Shown: positions 11,546 through 24,365, counted from the first letter of the stretch. The stretch is DNA of 64,000 nt from Girardinichthys multiradiatus (GCF_021462225.1 NC_061816.1:6978119-7042118); one strand, 5' to 3'. Notes: generated from the sequence alone by a model not told the origin. Made by a program: numbers and translations.

Positions 11546-12604
11546 ATAAAATGAATCTTTCTTTTATATTCAAATAATCTAGACTGAGTTGACCCACTGG
11601 TTGTGGATGGAGACATCAGTACAAGATATTAACGATGTAAAATAATCAAACAAGGGGGGAACAAAAAAACGAACAACTTTCTCCTTCAGATAAATGGAGT
11701 ACCGGATGATCATTTCATCAAGAGTCGTCAGAGGTCAGAGTTTACCGACAAAAACACAAAAAAATAAACATGCCTACCTTTCCTGGTTGCATGATGTCAA
11801 ACATTGTTCTGAAACTATAATCATTCTTGTTTGTTTGCTCTTCTAGATATTTATATGTTAAGAAGAATATATTTACTTCCGAGTGTTGGTCTTCATTGGC
11901 AACACAAATTTAAAGCAACAAATGGGCTGAATCTTTTTCCTGACTGCTTCAGATGACTGACTAACAAAAAGCAGTGAGTGAATCCGTTGTTCTTCTAACA
12001 AGGATCTTTGTATGTTGATTGACACTACAGATAACTGCTACTCAATTATACACATTTCCAGAGCGAGACGTTATTTATATTCATATTTCAACCCAAAGAT
12101 CTGTTAATTAGTTTAGCTTGCAGTGTGTCAAAGCCTGTTTGACCTTCGTCTGGACACTATTTTACTCTTGCAGTTCCCAGAAAAACATACAAATATGCAG
12201 TCTGATCATAGATTGAGGAATTATTCAATCTTGTTTCGGTAAGAGTGTTTCCTGGTGGATGAAACATGTCTTAATGCCATAAATAATCAGCTTCTAATTT
12301 AAGTAAAACATCTATAAATTTCACTTGTTTTATCTGTGTACCAATCAGACAGACGATATTAGAATAGCCACCATCTTGAATAGCACCACGATTTTTAGAT
12401 TGGAGTTAGCACCTCCAGCAGAAAATGAATCCAGTGTTCTCAGCAGCTAATCACCAAGCAGGTAGTAAGACTAAACTCAACTGTGAATTGCAAGCTAAAA
12501 CAAGACTTTATTTAAAAATATATATTTATATGTCATTGCAAAAGGTAATTGTAACAGTTTTTTAAAACTAACTGAATAAAGCTGAGACTAAAACAATGTT
12601 CCCC
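11546..12604. other. AT-rich intergenic DNA
   Basis: No gene, mobile element or structured repeat could be recognised here. Confidence 0.45.
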
Positions 12605-13030
12605 AAAGGGACAATACAGTATCTCATATTGTAGAGTATATTATTACATTATATCAAACTTGATTATATCACTGTACTTTCTTGTTTGTACCATATATCA
12701 TCTTGTTCAGTACTGTATCATACATTACTGTCATACTGCTTTGTAATACACCATATTGCATAGGAAACCAAACCACGTTATATCATACAGTGCGATACTT
12801 TAGTGTATTATATCGTTTTATACTATTTGTTTCGTACTAACAATGGGTCCCTGTTCTGTACCCTACCATATTGCATCGCTTTGGTGTTTCATACTGTACC
12901 GTTTCTATTTTTTAATTTACTTTCATTGAATCAAACCATGCAACATGGTGTTGAACTACATCAAACCAAACCATATCGCATCACCTTCCCAGTAACTTGT
13001 ATTGTACAAAGTTCCTTTGTGCGTATCTGC
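12605..13030. repeat. Degenerate tandem repeat of TATCATACTG/CCATATTG-like units
   Basis: Short variants of ccatatcgcat, gtatcatac, tgtaccatat and tatatca recur throughout with a spacing of around 10 bp or multiples of it. The reading frame starting at 12803 is a by-product of this repetition (Tyr/Leu/Cys-rich) and not a gene. Confidence 0.55.
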
Positions 13031-14749
13031 ATGCTTTGCTGCTGGTACACCTGAATTTTTCCACTATATTTTTGTTCTATTCTGTGGTTTATATCCTCAT
13101 CCTTTGCTAACCTTGCTTTCAAATGATGCTGGAGTGCCAGAGAGTTTCTAATTCAAACTCACCACCCTGACACTCCCTCTATCTCCATTTCCAACGTCTA
13201 TTTCAAAACCCCCAGCCCTGGGAAATTAATAATGAATGCATCCTGTCCGATTTAATTCGGCACTAATTAGGTCAGGAAAGTTTGGGAGCGAAAGGTATGG
13301 TCCAGGCCACGTGGTTGGGCCTCTCAGCGGGCAGCCACTTTCATGTGGGGAGAAAAAGTTGAGTGTCGAACAGAGAGATGGCGAGGGCAAGGCCGGTGCC
13401 AACAGCGTCAGCGTAGGGATGAGGGGCCAGGGCTGGAGACAAAGATAATAAAACCAAGAAGTGGCAGCTTCAGAAAGCTCTGAAAAAGGACACACCAGGG
13501 AGATAGCAACAGTGGGCCATCACCGAGTGGAGAAAAAAGAGAGCTGTCAGTCTGTTTGTTTGGCCTGCGACTGCTGAGAAATAATTATTCCCTTTTAATT
13601 ACAATTGGAAGAAAAGAAAGCTCAGGCTCTGCCGTCTCTAGACGAAGAAGCTGGTGTGGGGCAAACGCTGCTGCCCAGAGCCGAGCACCCAAGGAACCGC
13701 AAAGCAATGTTATCACCTTTCACACGCCGCCGAGCCAAAGAATAAACGACTTTGATCCGACTGCAAGTACACTTTGGCCAACTTGGGTGGCACTCGTCAG
13801 TTTAAGCAGAAACTCTCTGGCAGGGGGAGTTCAGAGCACTGCAGGGAAGAGGAGGAGGAGGAGGAGAAGGGGGACAGATGAAGGTGACAGCTTTGGAGGT
13901 TAACCTCGATTTGAAGTCCCAACAGGACTCAAACATCCCACAGGGCTAGAGATATGGCTCTGATCTTTCACATCTAGCTCAGATATTGTACCAATAATAT
14001 CTGTTGAGGACAGACAGGCAGACCTAAAATGTTCTTCAAAGCTTGCCGTACTTCTCCTGACTCCTGACAGAACAATGTGCCTTATCCTTGGTATGTATTT
14101 TTAGCCCGCAAAATAAGTACTGAATACATTTGAATAGCAAATTCCTCTTTACGCATGAAGATTGGCAGACAGCAGCAGCAGCTCCCCTGATTCAAATGAT
14201 GCCAACCTGCTTAGTGGAGGCGATCCAGATGGAGTATCAGTTCAAGTACTGTAAATCTGCCTGATGGGAAGAGCTCAGACACTTCGCTGGAGGACGGTGG
14301 CTACAATTCAAGCCCAGCTGTGATTTTGTATTTACCTGCAAACAAATTTAAAAACCTGACTGTTAGGATGGATGTTGTTTTAGTTGGAACACTAACATCA
14401 AATTCCCACTGTCCAATGAGAGGAAGAGCTTGTTTTAATCTTGAGAAAGGATTAAAACTAGAATGTTTTGCATGACTTTTATTTCTTGATTTTAATTTTA
14501 AGATGAGTAACAAATACAGAGAAAACAGCACCTCCCCTCTGTTTAGAATATTTTTAGAACTATAAGATGTGTCCAACAACAGTAAAGCAGATGAGACATT
14601 TTTTTAATGCATGAATGTGGATATTAACAGGAAATATGTCAGATCGCATCTTGATGGAGAAATGCATGATGGTTAATGTTTGGGGTTGTTTTCACAGAAA
14701 CTACAATGTATTTATTTCTGTTTCAACTACAATTAAAAGTCACCAATCT
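13031..14749. other. Single-copy DNA with an enhancer-like island at ~13200-13340
   Basis: No gene is visible. The stretch at 13210-13275 has ATTA-rich homeodomain-type cores ('ggaaattaataatgaatg', 'gatttaattcggcactaatt') in otherwise balanced sequence. A short GGA microsatellite lies at about 13849-13866. Frames of 90-115 codons in this region have no protein-like pattern. Confidence 0.4.
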
Positions 14750-15045
14750 AAGAATGCAAATATTAATTATATTATTATAATTTTTATTACTAATGTCTTC
14801 ACTATGGTTATGGATCATTATCATCATTATTATTCTCCTTATCATTGTTATTGTCAAAATTATCTGAATTTTTATTTCATTATGTAGTATTATCTAAATA
14901 ATTTAATTATCAATAATATTAATATTATTCTAATAGTTATATTATAAATATTTTTATTATTACTATTACTCTAATTGTTTTTACTTTAGCTATTTTCTAA
15001 TAATTAGGTCATTATAATTTTTATCATTAATTAATATTATTTTCC
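14750..15045. repeat. ATT/AAT-rich low-complexity tract
   Basis: Imperfect TTA, ATT and TCAT triplets dominate for about 300 bp (for example attatcatcattattattct near 14816). It is low-complexity DNA with no coding pattern. Confidence 0.65.
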
Positions 15046-17039
15046 AAGCTCTTTCTAGCACCTCGATCGATCCTTTATTTCCTCACTTGTTATTTCCAAA
15101 CGCAGATAATCTTTTAAGGCCACTTCGATGAAGATTTCTCCAGGCTTTCTATTCTTTTCTTTGGACTTTGGCTGCTTTTTCCATGATTTTTACTTCACTG
15201 CCCGATCATTTCCAAAGGAATATTTGTTAGTTAAGCCACTCAACTATAGCGTATAAATGTGTAATAAAAAGGCTTCGGATTTCAATAGGTTCCACTTTCT
15301 GTCATTGAAATCTAAGGCAAATATCTAAGAGGACAGTTTCTCAGACAGAAAAACAGAGTTTTAGTTCAATTAAGACAATTTACATAGAGCTAAAACTTGG
15401 CAAGTAGTAACTGATTAGCTAAAGCATGACCTCGGGTGTTTGTTTCCCTACTTTAAAAAGACATGACTTTCAGACTATGCTTATTGATAGAGACAGTTTC
15501 TAAGCTTGAAACCTACCTCATCACATGCTACACAGTAGGCTGTCAGGCACAAGAACAGGACTACAACTGAATAAAAAAGCAGTCAAAGTCCAAAGAAAGC
15601 CTGGAGAACTACAGAACCCTAACCTCTTGATCAAATCCAAAACAATGACATTTACTAAATGTAGAGAATATGCGCCAGTTTAAAACTTTTGCATGTCCTT
15701 GCAAAAGTACAAAATCTTCATTTCAGTCTCTTTGAACTCTGTCTGTCCTTGGTTTATTTACCCTTTAAGATGTATAAGAGGAAATTTTTGTTATGGGGAC
15801 TGGATTTGCAATGATTTAAAGAAATCTGACCAGATCATGTCCGACTCGTGAAGTAGGTTAAGGTAAGAGGCAGAAATGTGTGATAATGTTTATTCTCTCT
15901 GTATCCGTCAGCGCGCCTGGGAAACCTCTCCCCTCACCGCCAGTAAAACAATAGCTGTGTGTTTACTGCTGCACGGAAATAGTCGGAAGCTGAGGAGGTA
16001 AGCAGTGCACGCATTAAAGTTTTTTTTTATATCTTATAAACCAAACTGGAGATGTTTGTCTATAAATAAAATATCCCTTACTGTACAATAAGTTGATACT
16101 CATCTGGACTTTCCTCTCAAGTCAAATGAAGCCCTTTGTGAATTAATTTAAACAAGACGCAGCAGGAAATTGACCTCTTTTTGGGAAGCAATTCTGAATG
16201 AGTGAATCAAGTTTGTGCGGCAGAATAAGCAGAAAACACTCTTACTTTCTGGAATTACTCATTTCCAAACCAGCTGAGGGGATTTTAATACCAGCAGACC
16301 TTCCTCTATCCTGCGGGAGCAAAAAAAGTAGAAACATATAATCCTTTTCCCTGCAGAGAAAGCCTCCAAGGGAGAAGCACTGAATCAAATTATTCTTCTA
16401 AGATGGTCTGACCTTAGCTTCACTTTATTCAAGCCTTCTTACCTCCACAATTTAACTGGTGTTCTTCTCTACCCCCCGACAACTCTTTGCCATGCATGAA
16501 TCACAGGTTAAATGCATTCCTTTCAACGTTGCGCTCCCCACCGACGGGAATATAATTATGTTTTACAAGTCGACTCTTATCTGTAGCCCCCTTCATTCCC
16601 CGCAGTGTATTTGGAGAGCTTTCCCAAAAGTACTTTACGGTGTGTCAGGTTGCTGCTCCTCCATGTAAAAGCACTATTGTGTCACTGAAAAGGTCTCCTC
16701 TCCACCAAAAGAAAAAGAACATGGTGTAAATAACCTTTACACAGCAAGTCCCTTTTATGAGGGCAAGTCTAACACAGTGTATGAAAACTGCAACAGAATT
16801 TAAGAGTTAAGTGGTTATTTCACTACTTTAGAAAACCTTCTGCATTTTAGGAAGTATTATTGCTGCAATGCTAGACCACTGTCCCATGTGTGCTTTTAGA
16901 AACTACACAATGAGGTATAATGGAGGTATAACAACTCTTCTGTTATTAATGTTCGGATTGTGATATAAAGTACAATTAAAATCAGAGAGAATTTGTGCAG
17001 TCACTCCCCGAGAAATACAGTCCCAGCCCAAATTAAAAT
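15046..17039. other. Single-copy intergenic DNA
   Basis: No gene or mobile element recognised. The interval 15900-16020 is GC-richer (gcgcgcctgggaaacctc), and 16490-16640 has a balanced, non-repetitive texture. Confidence 0.45.
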
Positions 17040-17220
17040 GGTTCAGTTTAGACATCGGCTGTGTCCAAATTCGGGGACTGGATCCTTTGAAGGCCGCATT
17101 TTAGGTGATGAGACAAAGGCTATCCAACTTCGAAGTCGCCTCCAAATGCGACTGACAAATGCCGCCTTCTTTTCCCCAGATTTAAAGGGTGGGTCCAGTG
17201 CATGCTTTGTGGCCCACCTT
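17040..17220. mobile_element. Possible DNA-transposon/MITE fragment
   Basis: The phrase 'ggctgtgtccaaattcgggg', continuing with 'ctttgaaggccgcatttt', resembles the terminal region of a dispersed teleost DNA-transposon family as I remember it. Terminal repeats and a target duplication could not be identified, so the call is tentative. Confidence 0.3.
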
Positions 17221-17884
17221 ACACCATGATTAATTGCAGGTTAAAGCTAATTGTTGAAACAGACATAACCAGGAGAGAGAAAAGCTGTGAATAAAGTTGG
17301 ACATACTGCGCTTTCTGTAAAACAAAATAAACTTTTACAATGTTTTTTGGCGAGAATGTAGCTGTGTAAACGTGAAATATCAAGATATCGCTTAGTTGCA
17401 AAAGTGCTATGACGTTTTCGGACACAAACACAGATATTATTCAATCAGATGATCTTTAACGGTTAATGTTTGGTTTATTTATTATTATTATTATTATTAT
17501 GCTCTAAAAATAAATGGATTTAAACTTTGTTTAAATCCGTTAAGAAAGTTAAGATGTTAATGTTTAAGTTGTTAAACTTATTACCAATAAATTAAATGGC
17601 ATTTGTCCTCATCAATATACTTTGTTGACAGTGTTATTTTTTTATATCTATGAACATAAAAACTATTTTGAACATTTAAATGGCTAATTAATGAACAAGC
17701 TTATAAGCCATCAGGAATATGTAAAGGGGTAAATAAAAAACCATGTGCAGAGAGTAAGTGAAGTTCAAAGACACACGGGACACAATTAGCAGCAAGTAGG
17801 ATCTGCAGTAGCATCAAGAAAAAACTGATGTCCAAATTAACATGTATGACAAAGCTGACTACATTTTTATACTTTTGTCCTAAA
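17221..17884. other. AT-rich intergenic DNA with a TTA microsatellite
   Basis: The microsatellite (about eight TTA units) lies at 17476-17500. Nothing else was recognised. Confidence 0.5.
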
Positions 17885-18240
17885 CCTGGTTTATACACAA
17901 TCCAATTCAAAGTGATTTACAGGGGAAAAGCATATTATAAGACAAGAAATAGATCAGATTAATTGAAAGTAAAATTTAAACATTACAAGTGAAAGGGAAT
18001 AAATAATAATGCAGCAACTAAATGGTTAAAACATGATTAAAATGACCTTATAAAATAGGTAAATATGTACGATCAGGAAACTCAGAAGAGCATTCAGTGC
18101 TTTGTAGACCATTAAATTAATGATTTTACCGACAGGGGAGTCAGTATAGCAATTTAAATGATTTAAGGACTGGAGGAATATGATGCATTTTCTTGGTGTT
18201 GGTCAGGGCAGCCTCCTGATTTATAGTTTTCATTTTGACC
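17885..18240 (-). mobile_element. LINE-associated dispersed repeat, probable 3' part
   Basis: Phrases such as 'tccaattcaaagtgatttac' and, further right, 'cattcagtgctttgtagacc' and 'tttaaggactggaggaatat' resemble a common teleost repeat. It lies just left of the minus-strand reverse-transcriptase remnant at 18420-18800, where the 3' region of that LINE would be. Joining them into one element is an inference. Confidence 0.35.
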
Positions 18241-18419
18241 AGTAAAGACACCATTTCAACATCACCTGCTGAAAATAAAAGAATGCACTGGTTATTCTTT
18301 GTTTAGTTTTGCCAGGTTTAGTCATAGACTTTAGGTTGTGGTTAACATTTAAGTCAGAGTTCATGTGTATTGACCTCCAACCCTGTTAATAATTTTGAGG
18401 CAAAAAACAATTACTTCTG

Positions 18420-18800
18420 TCTTTTCTGCATTAAGCTGGAATAAATTATGACCCATTCAAACATTGATACCAACTCAGTGACTGCGGTAGACTTTGGTTT
18501 AACAGAAACCTGAAGTTGTACGTCATCAACAAATTTATGGTAATACATAAATTTGCTCCTCCATTATCTGAGCTAGACGGAGCATGTAAATATTAATTAA
18601 GTTACCCAAGAATGGAGCCTTGAGGAACACCACATTTGATCTTTACTTAAATGTATAATTCCCAAATAAAACAAAGTAGTCCTTGTCTTTGAAGACTGTA
18701 CCAGACAACCCCTGCCAACGGGTCTATTAATCAATATGCTATGATCAACCGTATCAGTCATAGATCCCAGAGGTTGCTGGCATTTGCTCAAGTCTCCTAG
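18420..18800 (-). pseudogene. LINE reverse-transcriptase remnant (L2/CR1-like)
   Basis: Read on the minus strand, three reverse-transcriptase landmarks occur in the right order: TDTVDHSILINR (motif A region, near 18755-18720), an intact KCGVPQGSILG (near 18637-18605), and KFVDDVQL in place of the family's YADDTQL (VDD at 18530-18522). Further on, LQLNA/EK-like text is visible near 18435. Frameshifts separate the motifs and stops occur between them, so the polymerase is dead. The motif order and spacing fit L2/CR1-type LINEs. Confidence 0.7.
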
Positions 18801-21800
18801 TTTATGAATAACACCTCCATGTGCTCTAGTGACAACTGATTGCTGCCATCTTTACAATGGATATTTAAAATATTGTTATTGGTCAATACATCACTTACAC
18901 ATCTCAGGTCTAAATCTATCTTAGTTTTACCTAACAGGTATGAACCACATAGGCCCCTCATGTGATCAGAGATCTGTTTACTCAGTGCTCCCTTGACCAA
19001 AACTAATACCACCTATCTGATGCTGTAGTATGCATGTAATCTAAAGGTAAAACAGGAAACAACAAACACAGCAGTAAATGTGACAGCGATGATACCATTA
19101 ATCCATTTCATCCTATGCAGATGCTCTGTCTGCAGTGATGAAGATGAACTTACCTCGGCTTACTGAAGGCTTGAAGTTGCTGACATGCCAGGGGAGTTGA
19201 ACCAATGTTATGATGAATTACAACAATTATTGAATTATTATTAAATTAATTGAATTCTAACAATTATTTGACCTCTTGGAGGTACTCATAGGCTCAGAGA
19301 AGAATTAAACTTTCATTCCAAGACGATCAGATGATTATTAGGTATAAAAAACAAAAGAATGAGATATTAAAATCAGAGCTTTTACGAGTGTGCGGAGTTA
19401 ATGGCAAGAGTTCAGAAATAGCAAACTTATCCGATGATTATCCCACAATGACTACTTAGGTGAACTGAGAGGCATTGGAAAAAGGCCAGCCCACGTTGGA
19501 GGTGTTTCATGTCAGGAGTCTTGCTGCAAGAAACTGACTTGATGTGTTTTGTTCTATTCTGATATCATGAAAAAGGACTGAAATACATGTTTACGGACAT
19601 AGTTGTCATTTTACTGCAGTTAAAGGTGACACATTTTGACTTTCTGTGGGAGCATATTTGTTTTCAGGTCTGCTAGTGGATGCTTGGATGCTCCCATATT
19701 GCTGCACAGAGAGCTGTGGCTCTACTGGGTAGCTCCTAGGATGAACACGAATGAGTGGTTAGGTCCATTTGGAAGGGATACCAGTTTGTGACACATCTTT
19801 CAGTGACTTGTATCTTGATTTATGGTGCAAATCAATATTATTATGGATTACTTTTAAAAACAGTAAAGTGTAAAAAGAATTCACATGAAAACTGATTAGT
19901 TTTAAACCTTCTGCAAAAAAGAGACAAAGCATGTGATGACTTGGCTACAATTATAACAATTATAATTGTAAAAAAGGCCTCAAAGAACAGGTGTCTTCAG
20001 GTAGACAAACTCCAACTGCGAGCTTTATCAGCCTCTCTTTGTCTAATCAGCACCTATTGTTCCTGCTGTTGTATTCTTCATTAGCTGCCTTTGTTAACAC
20101 GCATGTTTAATTATGCTGGTTAAAAGACTGTTGGCGGGAGTCAAAACAAACCAACCCGTTTCATTAAAAAGGCAGGGGGATAGAAGAGCAAGGCAGCCCA
20201 AAATATAGAGAAAATTAAAGGAAATTATGACTGGGGTAATCAAGCTGGGAGAACAAGTGAGAGAGGTGCAGTAAAAAGTGAGAAATGTGAAAAGAAAGGA
20301 ACAAAGACACAAGAAAACAAAGTGTCTTTATGAGGGAAAATACCTGCAAGGCTGCTGCTCTTAGTTACAGCTGATCCCCGGGGAGCTGCTCTCCTGGGGT
20401 CCCTAAAACATCACGGCAAAGAAGAGACACGAAAAAAAGAGGTAAGCGTTAGGAGACGCAACACACACAACAAATTACCCTGCAGAGGTTACACAACAGA
20501 GGGAATGAAAAACAAACAAATGCCTCAGTATGTCAAGTTATGCTACTATTAGATTTACACCCTTTATTTTTCCTTGGCACATCTTATATCACATTTAAAC
20601 CATAAAAACACCTAAGACACCGCAAGAGAAATTTGAGTTTTGGCGTACACACTGCAGAATGAAATGTGGACATTTCAATCTATATGCATGGTTGGTGAAA
20701 AAGCTACATCATCTTCCACTTCCAGGTAAGTGGAAGATGATGAATGGAAAAATATTTTAAAGACTTGTTTTGTCCTCAGTCCAAAGGTTGAACATTTTAG
20801 ACAGTAGATGTGACAGTGGAACCCTTAGGATGTGCGCAGGAGGAAATACCTCCTAAAACCCCTCATTATTTGGCCTCAGCTATGCTCTAACACCTTGTAA
20901 GAGTTGATAGATGGATTGGGACCTCTACATGATGGGAAAAGCTCACTTTTCCCAACTGCTTTTGGCCTGTAAGGGCAATCTTTGCCTCAAGGAAAAGGTC
21001 AAAAACTAACCCGAAAGTAAATTTCCAGCTCCGGCTCAAATAGAGCGAGGGTACCGTTCGTTGAAGGGTGCACAAAGTAGGTGTGAATTATGCAAATAAA
21101 TTCGGTGACACAAACTTGGACGGGGATTCAGCGAAGAGTGCACTGGCTGAAGGAAGAAATATGGAGGCAGTGGTGGGCTCCTCTTCCTCCCCTTTCCCCT
21201 TGCTTACCTTGAGGCAGCAGCTTATCTTATTTGCCTCCTTTTATAAAAAAAAAAAAAAGAAGTGTCTGGATTATCATAAGCACCTCCACTATTGTGCTCC
21301 CACTTAAAATAATTTTATCTGGCTGGCGCTCTCAGGGGTAGACAATCGGCGTTTTATCAGGTAAGCGAGTGCCTCAACCCCCCCAGCTGCCTTTGAGGAA
21401 CACCATTTCATTTTCCCATCTCAGGAAAGGAAGGAGGATGACACAGAAGGCCTCAGGAGGGCGGGAGCAGGGGGCAATAAATACCAGCTGGTTAAAACAG
21501 TACAATTCAGTATGAAGAGCAACTCCTTTGCTATTATCACTTGAAGTCAAACTGCTTGTGTGAGAAATAACACGGATTGTTGAGATGCTGCTCCTTTCCC
21601 ACATTTTTTATTAAATACTGTATTCCCTCTTGGTTAGAAAAGGCCCATTAAGGGGATTTTTCCCTCCCTTTTGGCAACTGAGGTTGACAGGAAACAGAAC
21701 AGGAAATGATATAATAGCTGCAGACGGGAGTGCTTCTCCCATGCCCGGCTGCTCCTCGGATGACCTTTGAGACTGAGACAGAAGAAGAAGACCTTCACAG

Positions 21801-21994
21801 AGCGCTGTTTTGTACTATATTGCAGCAGGTGAATGCCTCACTTATGAAAAACCCTGTGAAATGATCATATTGAGGCTCCACTGATGTAATGCATTACGTC
21901 TGTTATCATACATGTCAAATAGGGAGAGTGTAGAGACTCTTTCCTCCCTGTCTGTACTAAACTTTGGCTCCATGAAACACAGAAAGCATTACAT
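18801..21994. other. Single-copy intergenic DNA
   Basis: No gene is visible. Local features are the perfect hairpin at 20707-20742, an octamer ATGCAAAT at 21090-21097 within a balanced segment (20880-21200), and a poly-A run near 21245-21258. The interval 21300-21800 is also non-repetitive and may contain noncoding conserved sequence. Confidence 0.45.
20707..20742. other. Perfect 15-bp inverted repeat (hairpin)
   Basis: catcatcttccactt at 20707-20721 is followed by a 6-base loop (ccaggt) and its exact reverse complement at 20728-20742. No T-run follows and no gene is nearby, so a terminator or miRNA role is not supported by the sequence. Confidence 0.85.
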
Positions 21995-22580
21995 TTCCTA
22001 TCTGATGACAGAACTTTGTTTCTCAACACATTTCAGGATTTAAGAAAAAAAAGCAGCAGCCACTATGGATCATCATCATTATGAGCACCTCTGTTCTGTC
22101 AATAGCAATTACATTAATGTATTGCATTAGTATTTAAATCTGTTGATCAAGTAATCGTGCAGACGTGTGAGCGCTTGCACCGCTGCCAGAGTCTTGGTGG
22201 TTGGTGATCTGGAACATTCATAGATTTACAACCACAAAGCTAAGAGGGAAAGACTACATTTGTTTATGTGTTAATTATCATTATTAGTATGACCACCTTT
22301 ATAAAAACAAGAGATTTGGCCGTAAACTGATATGAAGAATACAGTAGTGCGCTAAAACAATGCCGAAGCAGAAAGACATCAGCAACAACAGTTTAGTATT
22401 CCATAAAAGTGAGAGTTTCAGCAGTTTGTTGATCTGCAGTATAAAAACAGGAGTTTTGAATGAAGCATACAAGTGTGAACTCAGGGATCTGGTTGGGTTC
22501 GCCACATCACACATGGTAAATAAAAGCTCAGTTATACCTCAATTTGAATTATTGCTGGTGATATAATTTCATTTTAAAAT
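21995..22580 (+). repeat. Tc1-derived repeat (same family as 55-770)
   Basis: The interval contains 'cacctttataaaaacaagag', a start-codon region 'aaaacaatgccgaagcag' followed by aaagacatcagcaacaac, and ttacattaatgtatt/aaatctgttgatca. These are the landmarks of the 150-bp unit at the left edge. Its left part (gacagaactttgtttctcaa, near 22008) is shared with 24918-24990, which shows the unit has a longer common form at these two loci. Confidence 0.6.
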
Positions 22581-22603
22581 TCTAGCAGCTTACGTGTTTA
22601 TTG

Positions 22604-22608
22604 ACCTG
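22604..22608. repeat. Target-site duplication ACCTG, left copy
   Basis: ACCTG is repeated at 23507-23511 directly outside the other end of the solo LTR. Confidence 0.8.
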
Positions 22609-22673
22609 TGTCATGATGGGTTTTGGGTCAGACCAAAGTGCAGACAAGAGCTTGGCAGCAACATCTAATTTGG

Positions 22674-22679
22674 TTTATT
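22674..22679 (-). promoter_or_regulatory. LTR polyadenylation signal
   Basis: AATAAA on the minus strand, about 65 bp before the 3' end of the solo LTR, as expected at the R/U5 region. The second LTR copy has the same signal at 40470-40475. Confidence 0.65.
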
Positions 22680-23281
22680 TTCAAAAAATATAACAAAAAC
22701 ACTGCAGGAACGAACCAGAGACAAGATCAAAAACTTACATAAGCACGGCAGGTTCTCATGGCAAAAACGTAGCATGGTTTTCCAAAACGAAGCATAAACA
22801 AAGCATAGTCATGGTAGGGAACGGGGTTGTGACAAAGAGGAACCAGCAAAACACAATGACACAAAACCAACTAATATACTGAGGGATAACAATGGGCAGG
22901 TAATCAAAGAAACAGGGAACAGGTGTGACAAGGAGGCAGAAGGAACAGGTGAAACAAATACAAAACGGAGCATGGGTGAAAAGACTAAAAAACAATAAAC
23001 AGAAAACACAGACCAAGCAAAACTATAAGCAAGATAATTAATCAAATGAAGCATAAGGAAACTAGAATAACCATGAACTAAAGTAAACAGAGAAACTAGA
23101 GGGAAACATAGGAACACCAACAACCTAAGAACAAACAAAGAGCCCATAAGGAGAACCTGATTTACAAAAGTAAACAACCCGAACATAAACAATAACTAAT
23201 GCTAAAACCTGGAAAGAGAACAAATACCTAACCATAAATAAACACAGATACTAAATGAGAATCCAAGGAAGACATAGAACT

Positions 23282-23316
23282 ATAATAATACTACTAATAA
23301 TAATAATAATAATAAT
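23282..23316. repeat. AAT microsatellite inside the solo LTR
   Basis: Imperfect AAT/ACT triplets, ending with seven near-perfect taa units. Confidence 0.85.
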
Positions 23317-23511
23317 ACAACACAAAGTAATAAGAAAGCAACCATGAAATGAACTAAGAGAGAGAGGAAGAAAACAACACACACTAGGAGGCGGTAGAGG
23401 GAAGAAAATAACTAATGAACATGATACAAAAACCAAAATAGAAACATCTAAGCAAAAGTTAAAACACAAAGCCACAAAACAAAGTCCAAAATGTCACATC
23501 CTGACAACCTG

Positions 23512-24365
23512 CTGCGAGCCCATCAATATTAATTGCAGAATCTGTTAGAGGTGTGGGTCGAAGTTCTGACAAACTGTGCCGCCGCGTTAAACTTTCCTAC
23601 CTTGTGGCATCTCTATTAGCTGCATGCATCGGCAAGGTAGGGTGTTTTGTTAGAACACCTGTCAACAATGGAAGTCCGTCATCCACAGAAAACGCTACAG
23701 AAAGTCAAGGCCCTACTTGTGACTTAGTTATTTATGGATAAAACTTGACCTTGCCTTTCTGTTTGTGTTGCAAGGTTTGACATGCTCACATTTGAATTGA
23801 CTGTAGTACTTTTTGCTTGTAAGTGACCTCAGCTAGCAGCGCTGCAGGTGACGGAGACTGAATGTTTTATTGTTTGCAGCTGTTTTCACTGCTGTCAGTC
23901 GTTAGGGTTAGAGCTCATTTCCTCCAACAGCCACATACACCATCCAGTCTATCAGTGAGCAGTGGCTATTGCTGAACATCTCCCTATTTCCTCTTGTTCA
24001 CTCCATGTTTCTTGTGAGGATGTAACTGTGCATCAACAGCACAGTGGAGAACTAGAGAAAACATCATACATACCTTATAACTGATCGGTTATAGATGAAT
24101 TTTCTTCCCTTGTCTTGGTTTCTATAAAACGTAACCAAAATATCAACAAACTTCATTGTTTCATATTTTTTCCTGTCAACTGCAGGCAGCAAAAATAATC
24201 CAGTTACTAACTGAATTTAAAAAATGAACTGAATGTGAGATATGTCTGCTTATGGAAGGAGAAACAAAGGATTAAAATGCTTTATGACTATGAGTGCAAA
24301 TAGTTACACTAATATAACTGCTGTTCTGGGTTTGGTCCTGTGTTTTCCAGAATTTAAATACAACT
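23512..24365. other. Single-copy intergenic DNA
   Basis: No gene is visible. 23515-23740 is balanced and non-repetitive. An ORF there has no protein-like pattern. Confidence 0.45.

Larger units (their letters stand above)
22609..23506 (-). mobile_element. Solo LTR (TGTCA...TGACA) with target-site duplication ACCTG
   Basis: The 898-bp segment starts tgtcatgatgggtttt and ends cacatcctgaca, giving TGTCA/TGACA inverted ends. It is bounded by ACCTG at 22604-22608 and ACCTG at 23507-23511, a 5-bp duplication typical of Ty3/Gypsy integrase. On the minus strand the order is a long T-rich part, an AATAAA signal (22679-22674) and about 65 bp of U5-like sequence, so the LTR points leftward. No internal retroviral-type coding region is attached, so it is a solo LTR left by LTR-LTR recombination. 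A second copy lies at 40393-41368. Long minus-strand frames inside are T-rich artefacts. Confidence 0.8.

Noticed and set aside
20707..20742. microRNA precursor
   Set aside because: The stem is only 15 bp with a 6-base loop, too short for a typical pre-miRNA.
22809..23192. 127-codon minus-strand frame rich in Leu, Phe and Ser
   Set aside because: It lies in the T-rich strand of the solo LTR and looks hydrophobic only because of base composition.
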